This document shows, in pieces, positions 23,671 to 30,974 of a stretch of 64,000 nt of DNA. The first letter of the stretch is position 1. Each line of letters begins with the position of its first letter. Origin of the DNA: Sphaerisporangium melleum (GTDB lineage Bacteria > Actinomycetota > Actinomycetes > Streptosporangiales > Streptosporangiaceae); NCBI RefSeq assembly GCF_014646695.1, contig NZ_BMNT01000023.1:59248-123247 (forward strand), read 5' to 3'. A program made the translations under genes and the position numbers. Under the pieces are notes generated by a model, which saw only the letters and a list, made by a program, of their open reading frames with translations, had not been told where the DNA came from and did not search any database.

Positions 23671-23735
23671 GACCGAGTCCCTCGTCCCGTAACGAGCTGG
23701 AAACTTCGCCTTGCCCCCGGAGGTTAGGCATCTTC

Positions 23736-23757
23736 GTAACGGCGGTCAATGGTTTGC
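23736..23757. promoter_or_regulatory. Putative operator, copy A of a shared motif
   Basis: GTAACGGCGGTCAATGGTTT plus GC lies 66-87 bp upstream of the transporter start. It matches 16 of 22 positions of the sequence at 25618-25639 between the PaaX-like and amidohydrolase genes, including GTCAANGNTTTGC. It is a candidate binding site for the PaaX-like regulator. Confidence 0.35.
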
Positions 23758-23796
23758 CGAATATGTGTACAGGACGGGATATGCCTACCCGGCCGC

Positions 23797-24069
23797 GTTC
23801 CGGCACGCCCCGCCACGACCAGGTCCGCGCCCCGGCTGACCAGGCCGTTCCGGCACCAGAACACCACCCACGCCACCAGCGGCCAGGCCGGGAGAACGTT
23901 CACGCGAAGGCGGTTCCGGGCACGATCGCACGATCGGGCCCCGACGCGCGAGGCCGGGCCGGAGGAATACGCACACGAACCTGGTGCCGGGGAACGCCCA
24001 CACGGCCGCGCGGCACGGCGGGCGAGGCGAAGGCGGACGAAACGTTCACGCGAACGTCGTGCCAGGAAC
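23797..24069. repeat. Interspersed GTTCCGGCAC-type repeats in a 533-bp intergenic region
   Basis: The region 23671-24203 holds no convincing gene. It carries five copies of a short motif: GTTCCGGCAC at 23797 and 23847, GTTCCGGGCAC at 23913, and the inverse forms GTGCCGGGGAAC at 23984 and GTGCCAGGAAC at 24059. The 14-mer AACGTTCACGCGAA also occurs twice (23895 and 24041). The function is unknown; it may be a remnant of repetitive intergenic elements. Confidence 0.4.
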
Positions 24070-24203
24070 GCTCAGACCCGGTCGCAGCAGCGCCAAGACA
24101 CAGCACCGGCCCGGGTCCGGGCGATCCGGGCCGCCGGGGACGTGGTTCCCGTCCGTGCCTGGACGCGGCGCCCGGTGGCGGCCGGACGCGGCGCCCGGGG
24201 CCC

Positions 24204-24662
24204 TCAGGCGTAGTGGCGGTAGATGGCGCGGGCCACGCAGGCGGGTTTGGCGGAGCCGTCGATCTCGACGGTGAAGTCGAGCAGCATCTGGACGCCGTCG
24301 CCGGGGACGTCCTCCACCGAGACGACGGTGGCGGCGAGGCGGATCTTGGCGCCGACCCGCACCGGGCTCGGGAAGCGGACCCGGTCCAGGCCGTAGTTGA
24401 CGCTCATCTTCACGCCCTGGATGTCGAGCAGCTCGGTGAAGAGCGGGACGAGCAGGGACAGGGTCAGGTACCCGTGGGCGATCGGCCCGCCGAACGGCCC
24501 GGCCGCGGCACGTTCGGGGTCGACGTGGATCCACTGGTGGTCGTCGGTGGCGTCGGCGAAGGTGTTCACCCGGTCCTGGGTGACCTCCAGCCACGCGCCG
24601 CGGCCGAGGTCCCTGCCGGCGAGCGCCTTGATCTCGGCCAGGCCGTGCACCGTCGTCGTCAT
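24204..24662 (-). CDS. MaoC-family hot-dog dehydratase
   Basis: The 152-aa protein is typical of single-domain MaoC/(R)-enoyl-CoA hydratases. The catalytic dyad is visible in ATDDHQWIHVD (Asp41 and His46), followed by the hot-dog helix segment GPIAHGYLTLSLL. It would hydrate an enoyl-CoA or a related thioester in the cytosol. Its ATG overlaps the stop of the upstream amidohydrolase gene by 4 nt (ATGA), so the two are translationally coupled and probably act in one catabolic route. Confidence 0.9.
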   Translation of the reverse strand: MTTTVHGLAEIKALAGRDLGRGAWLEVTQDRVNTFADATDDHQWIHVDPERAAAGPFGGPIAHGYLTLSLLVPLFTELLDIQGVKMSVNYGLDRVRFPSPVRVGAKIRLAATVVSVEDVPGDGVQMLLDFTVEIDGSAKPACVARAIYRHYA

Positions 24663-25543
24663 GTACGCGCCGTCTCCTTCTCCGTGCCGAGCCCCAGCAG
24701 GCGTACGGCGTTGTCCTTGAGGATCTTGGGTCGGACCTCCGGCTTGATGTCGAGCGCCGCGAAGTCGGCGAGCCAGCGGTCCGGGGTGATCACCGGGTAG
24801 TCGGACCCGAAGAGCACCTTGTCCTTGAGCAGTGTGTTGGCGTACCGCACGAGCTGCGGGGGGAAGTACTTCGGCGACCATCCCGACAGGTCGATGTACA
24901 CGTAGGGTTTGTGCGTCGCGACGGCCAGCGCCTCGTCCTGCCAGGGGAAGGACGGGTGGGCGAGGATGATCCGCAGCTCGGGGAAGTCCACGGCGACGTC
25001 GTCGACCAGCATGGGGTTGGAGTACTTGAGCCGGATGCCGCCGCCGCCCGGCACGCCGGCGCCGATGCCGGTCTGGCCGGTGTGGAACAGCGCGATCACG
25101 CCGAGTTCCTGCATGGCCTCGTAGAGCGGGTAGGCCATCCGGTCGTCGGGCGCGAAGCCCTGGATGCTCGGGTGGAACTTGAAGCCGCGCACGCCGTGCT
25201 TCTCCACCAGCCGGCGCACCTCCCGGACGCCGGCCCGGCCCTTCCACGGGTCGACCGAGCCGAAGGGGATCAGTACGTCGGGGTGCTCGGCGCAGCTCTC
25301 GGCGACCTCCTCGTTGGAGATGCGCGGGTGCCCGGTCAGGTGCTCGGCGTCGACGGTGAACACCACCGCCGCCATCTTGCGCTCGCGGTAGTAGGCGGCC
25401 ATCTCGGGGATGGTGGGTCTCGGGTGCTCCTTGAAGTACTTCGCGGAGGCGCCGAGCAGCTCGTCGCTCAGCGAGGCGTGCCCGCCGGCGGAGACCTCGG
25501 CGTGGGTGTGCACGTCGATCGCGACCAGCTCGTCGACGTTCAT
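24659..25543 (-). CDS. Amidohydrolase-2 family (ACMSD-like) metal-dependent hydrolase/decarboxylase
   Basis: The 294-aa TIM-barrel protein shows the metal ligands of the amidohydrolase-2 group: DVHTH (His12, His14) at the first strand, ALFHTGQTG and LAHPSFPW with the barrel histidines, and FGSDYP with the final aspartate. Relatives decarboxylate aromatic acids such as ACMS, gamma-resorcylate and related compounds, or hydrolyse ring products. The ATG has GGAGG 6 nt upstream. It is the first gene of a two-gene unit with MaoC and is divergent from a PaaX-like regulator. Acyl-CoA chemistry nearby (MaoC, FadD) suggests degradation of an aromatic or branched acid; the substrate cannot be read from sequence. 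Confidence 0.88.
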   Translation of the reverse strand: MNVDELVAIDVHTHAEVSAGGHASLSDELLGASAKYFKEHPRPTIPEMAAYYRERKMAAVVFTVDAEHLTGHPRISNEEVAESCAEHPDVLIPFGSVDPWKGRAGVREVRRLVEKHGVRGFKFHPSIQGFAPDDRMAYPLYEAMQELGVIALFHTGQTGIGAGVPGGGGIRLKYSNPMLVDDVAVDFPELRIILAHPSFPWQDEALAVATHKPYVYIDLSGWSPKYFPPQLVRYANTLLKDKVLFGSDYPVITPDRWLADFAALDIKPEVRPKILKDNAVRLLGLGTEKETART

Positions 25544-25617
25544 CGACTACCTCCGAGGGCCGTGGGGATCGGGGGACGCCGTGCCGGCGGCCCCGCCGTC
25601 GAATCTAGGGCAGTTAT

Positions 25618-25657
25618 GTGACCACCGTCAAAGATTTGCATGACGTAGCGGAACGTC
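25618..25657. promoter_or_regulatory. Putative operator, copy B, plus a GACGT/ACGTC palindrome
   Basis: GTGACCACCGTCAAAGATTT plus GC (25618-25639) is the partner of the motif at 23736. Immediately after it, GACGT (25642-25646) and ACGTC (25653-25657) form an inverted repeat with a 6-bp spacer. Both lie between the divergent amidohydrolase and PaaX-like genes, where an autoregulator would bind. Confidence 0.4.
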
Positions 25658-25669
25658 TACCCTGGTGGC

Positions 25670-26536
25670 GTGGCCCTCGACGGCGAAGACGACCGCGGCG
25701 CACCGTCGCCGGACGGTGAGGACGACCAGTTCGTGCCGTCCCAGCGCCCGCAGTCGCTGATGTTCAGCTTCCTCGGCATCCACGCCCTCGGTCACGGCGC
25801 CGCGGTCTACTCCGGAAGCGTCATCGACGTGTTCGCCCGCCTCGGGGTCTCCGAGGAGGCCGTACGGTCCACGCTCGCCCGCATGGTGAAACGCAACCTG
25901 CTGACCCGGCACCGCCGGGGGCGCAAGGTGTACTTCGCGCTCACCCCGCACGCCGTCGCGGTGCTGGAGGACGGCCGCAGGCGGGTGTGGGAGACCGGCG
26001 CGGTGAACCGCGACTGGGACGGCACCTGGACCCTCGTCGGGTTCTCCCTGCCGGACAGCCGGCGCAGCACCCGGCACGACCTGCGCTCCCGGCTCATCTG
26101 GGGCGGGTTCGGGCCGCTGCAGAGCGGCCTGTGGATCGCTCCCGGCGCCAAGGACGTGACCGGCGTCCTCGCCCCGCTGGAGCCGGGCGACCAGGTGACC
26201 GTGCTGACCGCGGGCGCCCGCAAGCCGACCGAGGCCGCCGACCTGGTCAGGAAGGCGTTCGACATCGAGCAGATCGCCCGGGGCTATCACGCGTTCCTCG
26301 CCCGGTGGGACGTCTCCCGGCCGCTTCCCGCCGCGCCGGACGACCTCGCCCGGCAACTGCTGCTGCACACCGACTGGCTGCAGCTCGTCCGCCGCGATCC
26401 GCACCTGCCGGCCGAGCACCTGCCGCGCGACTGGCCGGCGATCCGGGCCGAGCAGGTGTTCCAGGCGCTGGCCCGCGCGTACGAGCCGAGCGCCGCCGCG
26501 CTCGCCGCCACCGTCCTGGACGTGCTGCCGGTGTGA
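25670..26536 (+). CDS. PaaX-like transcriptional regulator
   Basis: The 288-aa length fits the PaaX family. The N-terminal winged helix begins near residue 30 (MFSFLGIHALGH) and includes VSEEAVRSTLARMVKRNLL with wing residues RRGRKVYFALTP. The central PaaX domain has the characteristic WDGTWTLVGFSLPDSRR and GFGPLQSGLWIAP, and the C-terminal domain follows. PaaX proteins repress aryl-CoA catabolic operons and release DNA on binding an acyl- or aryl-CoA. The GTG at 25670 has no Shine-Dalgarno sequence, so the transcript may be leaderless. Its divergent position predicts control of the amidohydrolase–MaoC operon and possibly the MHS–FadD operon. Confidence 0.85.
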   Translation: MALDGEDDRGAPSPDGEDDQFVPSQRPQSLMFSFLGIHALGHGAAVYSGSVIDVFARLGVSEEAVRSTLARMVKRNLLTRHRRGRKVYFALTPHAVAVLEDGRRRVWETGAVNRDWDGTWTLVGFSLPDSRRSTRHDLRSRLIWGGFGPLQSGLWIAPGAKDVTGVLAPLEPGDQVTVLTAGARKPTEAADLVRKAFDIEQIARGYHAFLARWDVSRPLPAAPDDLARQLLLHTDWLQLVRRDPHLPAEHLPRDWPAIRAEQVFQALARAYEPSAAALAATVLDVLPV

Positions 26537-26548
26537 CGGCTCCCGTGG

Positions 26549-26585
26549 AGGGTGGTGCGGACCCGGGACGGACCCGCACCACCCT
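26549..26585. terminator. Perfect 12-bp terminator hairpin between convergent genes
   Basis: AGGGTGGTGCGG (26549-26560) pairs with CCGCACCACCCT (26574-26585) around a 13-nt loop. It lies between the stops of the PaaX-like gene and the esterase gene and probably serves both. Confidence 0.7.
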
Positions 26586-26593
26586 GGTCGCGG

Positions 26594-27931
26594 TTACCTG
26601 CTGCAGGGGGTGCCGTTGAGGGCGAAGGCGGCCGGGGAGGTGTTGCTCCCGCTGTAGGTCCCCTGGAAGCCGAAGTTGGTGCTGCCTCCGGCGGGGATGG
26701 CGCCGTTGTAGGAGACGTTGCGCGCGGTGACCTGCGTGCCCGACTGGGTCACGGTGGCGTTCCAGGCGTTGGTGACCTGCTGGTTGCCCTGCCAGCTCCA
26801 GGTGACGGTCCAGCCGTTGACGGCGGAGGTCCCGGTGTTGGCGACCTTGACGTCGGCGGTGAAGCCGTTGCCCCAGGAGTTGGGGGTGTAGGTGACCTGG
26901 CAGGTGCCGGACGGCGTCGGGGTGGGTGTCGGGGTCGGGGTGGGCGTGGGAGTAGGCGTCGGAGTGGGGGTCGGGTTCGGAGTCGGGGTGACCGTCGGCG
27001 TCGGCGTGGGGGTCGGGCTCGGGCCGCTACGGTCGAGGCCGAAGAACTGGATGGCGACGGCCGCCATGCCACCGGACGGCAGGCTGTGGCCCGCGCCCTG
27101 GATGGTGTACGCCTCGACCTTGTCCGAGTAGCGCCGGCGGTTCCAGTTCGCCTGCGGGGTGTCGGTCGAGGTGGGGGTCTGGCTCAGGCCGTGCACGTTC
27201 GTCCACTGCTTGATCTCCTCCTCCAGCTCGGAGTAGGCGACCACGTTGTCCGCGGTGCCGTGCCAGAGCTGCATGCGCGGCCACGGTCCCTGGTAGGACG
27301 GATTGGCGTTGCGTACCCGGTCACCCCACTGCTGGGCGGTGAAGCCGACACAGGGAGCGGAGTTGCCGCCCGGCTGGTAGGCCGCCTCGTTGGGGAAGCA
27401 GGTGAACGGCACGCCCATGAACGCCGCGCCCGCCTTGAACACCTCGGGGTACAGGGCGAGCATGGCGTTGGTCATCATCGCGCCCGAGGAGCTGCCGGTG
27501 GCGAAGATCCGGTTCGGGTCGCCGTTGTACCGCTGCTGGACGTAGCCGACCATCGACATCAGGGACACCGGGTCGGTCTGGCCACCGCGTACCTTGGAGG
27601 CGTCCGACCAGTTGTCGAAGCAGTTGGCCTTCTTCGACGCCGACGGGTAGATCACGATGAAGCCGTACCGGTCGGCCAGCGAGGCGAACTCGCTGGACGA
27701 GTAGAAGCCCGGGCCGGAGCCTCCGCACGGGTGCATGGCGAGGACGATCCCCGGGTTGGTCTGCACGTTGTTCGGCACGTACAGGTGCATGCGCAGGTTG
27801 CCGGGGTTGGTGCCGAAGCCGGTCACCTCGGTCAGCGTGGCCGCGACGCTGGGCTGCGCGAACACCAGGGTCGCGGCGGCGCACAACACCGCGGCGCAGA
27901 CTCCGCTGAGCAGTGCGACTAATCGCTTCAT
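26594..27931 (-). CDS. Secreted CE1/PHB-depolymerase-type esterase with CBM2
   Basis: The start at 27931 has GGAGGAG directly upstream and gives a clean signal peptide (about residues 1-31). The catalytic domain (~32-300) is of the Esterase_phb/CE1 acetylxylan or feruloyl esterase type. The nucleophile elbow is ATGSSSGA (Ser148), the acid lies in HGTADNVV (Asp228) and the histidine in [10 protein letters not shown] (His282). A Pro-Thr linker (~304-343) joins it to a C-terminal family 2 cellulose/xylan-binding module ([20 protein letters not shown] ... CSR) with its disulphide cysteines. The enzyme probably deacetylates xylan or removes feruloyl groups at the plant cell-wall surface. The linker DNA is a simple repeat. 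Confidence 0.88.
   Translation of the reverse strand: MKRLVALLSGVCAAVLCAAATLVFAQPSVAATLTEVTGFGTNPGNLRMHLYVPNNVQTNPGIVLAMHPCGGSGPGFYSSSEFASLADRYGFIVIYPSASKKANCFDNWSDASKVRGGQTDPVSLMSMVGYVQQRYNGDPNRIFATGSSSGAMMTNAMLALYPEVFKAGAAFMGVPFTCFPNEAAYQPGGNSAPCVGFTAQQWGDRVRNANPSYQGPWPRMQLWHGTADNVVAYSELEEEIKQWTNVHGLSQTPTSTDTPQANWNRRRYSDKVEAYTIQGAGHSLPSGGMAAVAIQFFGLDRSGPSPTPTPTPTVTPTPNPTPTPTPTPTPTPTPTPTPTPSGTCQVTYTPNSWGNGFTADVKVANTGTSAVNGWTVTWSWQGNQQVTNAWNATVTQSGTQVTARNVSYNGAIPAGGSTNFGFQGTYSGSNTSPAAFALNGTPCSR
26905..27022 (-). repeat. Pro-Thr linker microsatellite
   Basis: This simple sequence DNA (GGGGTC/GGAGTC-like hexamers on the plus strand) encodes the PTPTPT linker between the esterase and the CBM2. 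It can change length by slippage without shifting the frame. Confidence 0.8.
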
Positions 27932-27972
27932 CCGCTCCTCCTCCACCTATTTCGCAGGCGGTTCTCCGCCCT

Positions 27973-28046
27973 CGGCCGGTACCGGCCGGGCGCCCTCCGG
28001 CCGGTACCGTGCCGGGTCGCCGCCGGCGCGTGAGTCCTGACGTCAG
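27973..28046. promoter_or_regulatory. Palindromes upstream of the esterase gene
   Basis: CGGCCGGTACCGGCCG (27973-27988) is a perfect 16-bp palindrome. The half CGGCCGGTACCG recurs at 27998-28009, 25 bp away. CTGACGTCAG (28037-28046) is a third palindrome. They lie 40-115 bp upstream of the esterase start and are candidate operators. None matches the CebR-type site found before the LPMO gene. Confidence 0.35.
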
Positions 28047-28137
28047 CCGGTATAGGAGCGGCGCGCGCCGCAGGTCAAGGCGCGGCGGTGCCGTGGTGCC
28101 CGCAGTCGGTCCCACGCGGGCGCGTTCACCCTGGTTA

Positions 28138-28165
28138 TCAAGTAACTTGTCATCAAGTGACTTGA
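28138..28165. promoter_or_regulatory. Tandem MarR-type operators
   Basis: TCAAGTAACTTGT (28138-28150) and the perfect palindrome TCAAGTGACTTGA (28153-28165) lie 15 bp apart, 50-80 bp before the MarR gene. The size and spacing match MarR dimer sites. CTTACA (28181) and TATCGT (28204), 17 nt apart, could be a leaderless promoter for the GTG at 28217. Confidence 0.6.
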
Positions 28166-28216
28166 TACAGACCCGCGAAACTTACATCGCCACGGCGGCA
28201 CGATATCGTCTATCCG

Positions 28217-28675
28217 GTGACCCCCCGACGTACCCATCCGGCCGCGCACGAGCCACGCCTGAGCTATCTGGTGTTCCGGCTGGAGCGGCGCATCAGAGCC
28301 CGTCTCGACGACGAACTCGCCCGGCACGGCGTCACCACGACCGCCTACATGGCGCTCAGCGAGCTGCGGGCACGCGACGGGGTGTCGTCGGCGGAGCTGG
28401 CACGCATCGCCTTCGTCACGCCGCAGGCGATGAACCTCGTCATCCGCGACCTGGAACGACGCGGGCTGATCCGCCGCGACCCGCACCCCGGCGGCGGACG
28501 CGTGCTGTGCGCGCGGCTCACCCCCGAAGGGCTGGCGGTGCTCCAGCGGTGCGACGGCTCGCTCGACGAGATCGAAGCGGTGATGTTCGGGAAGGTCGAC
28601 GACGCCATGCGCGAGGCACTGGCGGAGGGCCTCACCGTCTGCGCGCAGTCCCTGCGCCACGACGAGCACACCTGA
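28217..28675 (+). CDS. MarR-family transcriptional regulator
   Basis: The 152-aa protein has the usual MarR fold. The recognition region is VSSAELARIAFVTPQAMNLV, followed by the wing GGRVLCARLTPEG. The first and last helices provide the dimer interface. The start is a GTG with no ribosome-binding site and a -10-like TATCGT ~8 nt before, so the mRNA is probably leaderless. Two adjacent palindromes upstream indicate autoregulation. The target could also include the divergent esterase gene, but no catabolic partner is obvious. Confidence 0.88.
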   Translation: MTPRRTHPAAHEPRLSYLVFRLERRIRARLDDELARHGVTTTAYMALSELRARDGVSSAELARIAFVTPQAMNLVIRDLERRGLIRRDPHPGGGRVLCARLTPEGLAVLQRCDGSLDEIEAVMFGKVDDAMREALAEGLTVCAQSLRHDEHT

Positions 28676-28710
28676 CGGCGGCCCGTCTCCCGGGCGACGA
28701 GTCCGCGGGC

Positions 28711-29139
28711 CTACCGGGTGCCCGTGGCCATGGTCGTGTCGCCGCGCACGGTGGCGGTCCCGGGAAGCGCTTCTGCGGGGTCTCCGCCGAGCATGGTGAT
28801 CCGGTTGCGCTCGTCGACGAACACGATGCGCGGGATGAGCGCGGCGGCCTCCTCGTCGGAGACGGTGGCGTAGGAGATGATGATGGCCAGGTCGCCGGGC
28901 TTGATCAGGTGGGCGGCGGCTCCGTTGATGCCGATCACGCCGCTGTCCCTGGGCCCCTCGATGACGTAGGTGGACAGGCGGGCGCCGTTGGTGACGTCGA
29001 CGATGTCGACCTTCTCGCCGGGCAGCAGGTCGGCGGCCTCCATCAGGTCACCGCTGATGGTCACGCTGCCCACGTAGTCGAGATCGGCCTGGGTGACCGT
29101 CACCCGGTGGATCTTCGACTTGAGCATCTCCCTGAACAT
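28711..29139 (-). CDS. panD: Aspartate 1-decarboxylase
   Basis: PanD makes beta-alanine from L-aspartate for pantothenate and coenzyme A synthesis. The 142-aa pro-enzyme has the diagnostic N-terminus [20 protein letters not shown] and the self-cleavage site Y-V-G-S-V-T at Gly24-Ser25, which yields the pyruvoyl cofactor. Further hallmarks are [20 protein letters not shown] and DLAIIISYA. The C-terminal extension after residue ~120 is longer than in E. coli, as is common in actinomycetes. It stands alone, convergent with the MarR gene and not with panB or panC. Confidence 0.95.
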   Translation of the reverse strand: MFREMLKSKIHRVTVTQADLDYVGSVTISGDLMEAADLLPGEKVDIVDVTNGARLSTYVIEGPRDSGVIGINGAAAHLIKPGDLAIIISYATVSDEEAAALIPRIVFVDERNRITMLGGDPAEALPGTATVRGDTTMATGTR

Positions 29140-29511
29140 TGCGGGGCCTTCCTGGAGACGAACGGCGTGGCGGAGGAGGACGGGCCGTGCGCCCGGCCGT
29201 GCTCGCGCCGAGATCGTGCTGGACCCACGGCCGCTGCCGGCCGACTCGGCCCACCGGATTCTACGTGCTCACCGCGAACACGGCCGACGCAGGCCCATGA
29301 GCTCCGTCCGGGTGAACTGCCGGAAGTATGGGGGCGTTCCCGGGCACATCTGGCCGGGGCCGCACACGGGACGGCAGACTGATCGATCAGCGGCACCCAG
29401 GAGATGGGCCGTCACACATGGTGTCCGGCGAGGTCACCACGGCCACCGGCCGCGAGCCGCTGCCGTACGGACCGCGCGGGTGGGCCCGCCGGCCAGTGGA
29501 GGTCGAGACCG
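29140..29511. other. Intergenic region upstream of panD
   Basis: There is no convincing gene here. It should hold the panD promoter. A weak short frame from an ATG at 29418 runs 33 codons to 29519 and overlaps the next small ORF by 8 nt, but its Shine-Dalgarno sequence is too distant to support it. Confidence 0.4.
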
Positions 29512-29676
29512 ATGAGTGAGCCGACCGCCGCCATCGCGACGAGGGACAGGCCATCGGCCGGCCCGGACGCCGGCCGGGCCCAGGCGGTCGCCGTGATGCG
29601 AGGCATCGCGACGGCCTCCGGCTCCGTACGCCTCCCCCGGCACATGTCGCGGACCACGCGCCCTTGGATCGGCTGA
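29512..29676 (+). CDS. 54-aa small protein coupled to the antiporter gene
   Basis: This is a short frame (MSEPTAAIATRDRPS... to ...TTRPWIG) with an excellent ribosome-binding site, GGAGGT 8 nt before the ATG. Its TGA shares a base with the ATG of the antiporter gene (TGATG), the pattern of translational coupling. It has no membrane segment and many Arg, Ala and Pro residues. I do not recognise it. It may be a real small protein, or a coupling leader that sets antiporter translation. Confidence 0.45.
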   Translation: MSEPTAAIATRDRPSAGPDAGRAQAVAVMRGIATASGSVRLPRHMSRTTRPWIG

Positions 29677-30974
29677 TGGTGCACTCCGCGCTCATCGCCG
29701 TCGTCGTCATCCTGCTCTGCGCCCACCTGTGCGGGGCGCTGGCCCAGTGGCTGCGGCAGCCCAGGGTGATCGGGGAGATGGCCGGGGGCATCCTGCTCGG
29801 CCCGTCCGTGCTCGGCGCCGCGCTGCCGCAGGCCCAGCAGGCCGTGCTGCCGCCCGCGGTGCTGCCCCTGCTGGACGTTCTCGGCCAGCTCGGCGTCACG
29901 TTCTTCATGTTCGCCGTCGGCATGGAGATGGACCTGCGCAGGTTCCGCCGCGGCGCGGGACGCACCGCGCTCGTGGTCGGCCAGGCCGGGGTGGCCATCC
30001 CCTTCGCCCTGGGCGTGGCGGCCGGGCTCGTCCTGCCCGGGCGATTCCAGCCGGACGCCTCCCAGCGGCTGCCGTTCCTGATGTTCCTCGGCCTGTCGCT
30101 CGCCGTGAGCGCGCTGCCGGTGCTCGCGTCCATCCTGCGGCAGCGCGGCCTGCTCGACACACCGATCGGCTCGCTCGGCATGGCCACCGCCGCGGTCGGC
30201 GACGTCACCGTGTGGTGCCTGCTCGTCCTGCTGATCGGCCTGTCCTCCGGCGGCGGCTCGGCGTCGGCGGCCTGGACGGCGGGGCTGGCCGTACTGTTCG
30301 TCACCGCGATGATCGTGGTGGTCGGGCCGCTGGTGCGCCGCGCCCTGGCGTGGGCCGAGGCGCGTCCCCGCGAACCGCACACGATCATGGCGTTCCTCAC
30401 CCTGTACGTGCTGCTGTGCGCGCTGAGCGGCGAACTGATCGGCATCCACCCCGCGATCGGCGCGCTGCTGGCCGGAGTCGTCATGCCGAAGAACTCCCTC
30501 GTGGCGGATGATTTCGTACGCCGGTGCGAGGGCGTCACCCTGTGGCTGCTGCTGCCGCTGTTCTTCACCGTGACCGGGCTGCGCACCCATCTGAGCGCGG
30601 TGGCCGGGCCGGTGGAGCTGGCCGTCTGCGCGCTGCTCCTGGTGGCCGCGGTGGCCGGCAAGCTCGGCGGAGCGGCGCTCGCCGCGCGGCTGAGCGGCCT
30701 GCCCGGCCGGGAGGCGTTCGCGCTGGGCGCCATGCTGAACTGCCGCGGGCTGACCGAGCTGGTCATCCTGAGCATCGGCCTGTCCCAGGGGCTGATCACC
30801 GAGACGCTGTTCCCCATCATGATCGTGGTCACCCTGGTGACCACCGCCGCCACCGCGCCCCTGCTGGACCGGCTGGTCCCCTCCCCCGGCGCCGCGGGGC
30901 GAGCCGAGCGCGGGCCCGGTCAGCCGGCGGAGGTCGCCGGGGCCGACGCCAGGGGGATGGGCACCTCCACGTAG
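29676..30974 (+). CDS. Cation/proton antiporter (CPA2, KefB/NapA-like)
   Basis: The 432 residues contain about 12-13 membrane helices. CPA2 family features are GEMAGGILLGPSVLG, GVTFFMFAVGMEMDL and the discontinuous-helix region GIHPAIGALLAGVVMP, plus LNCRGLTELVIL near the end. There is no C-terminal TrkA-N domain, so regulation differs from KefB/KefC. It would exchange Na+ or K+ for protons across the cell membrane. I chose the ATG at 29676 (coupled to the upstream small ORF) over a TTG 12 nt earlier. The last 55 nt overlap the 3' end of the convergent AtuA-family gene. Confidence 0.88.
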   Translation: MVHSALIAVVVILLCAHLCGALAQWLRQPRVIGEMAGGILLGPSVLGAALPQAQQAVLPPAVLPLLDVLGQLGVTFFMFAVGMEMDLRRFRRGAGRTALVVGQAGVAIPFALGVAAGLVLPGRFQPDASQRLPFLMFLGLSLAVSALPVLASILRQRGLLDTPIGSLGMATAAVGDVTVWCLLVLLIGLSSGGGSASAAWTAGLAVLFVTAMIVVVGPLVRRALAWAEARPREPHTIMAFLTLYVLLCALSGELIGIHPAIGALLAGVVMPKNSLVADDFVRRCEGVTLWLLLPLFFTVTGLRTHLSAVAGPVELAVCALLLVAAVAGKLGGAALAARLSGLPGREAFALGAMLNCRGLTELVILSIGLSQGLITETLFPIMIVVTLVTTAATAPLLDRLVPSPGAAGRAERGPGQPAEVAGADARGMGTST

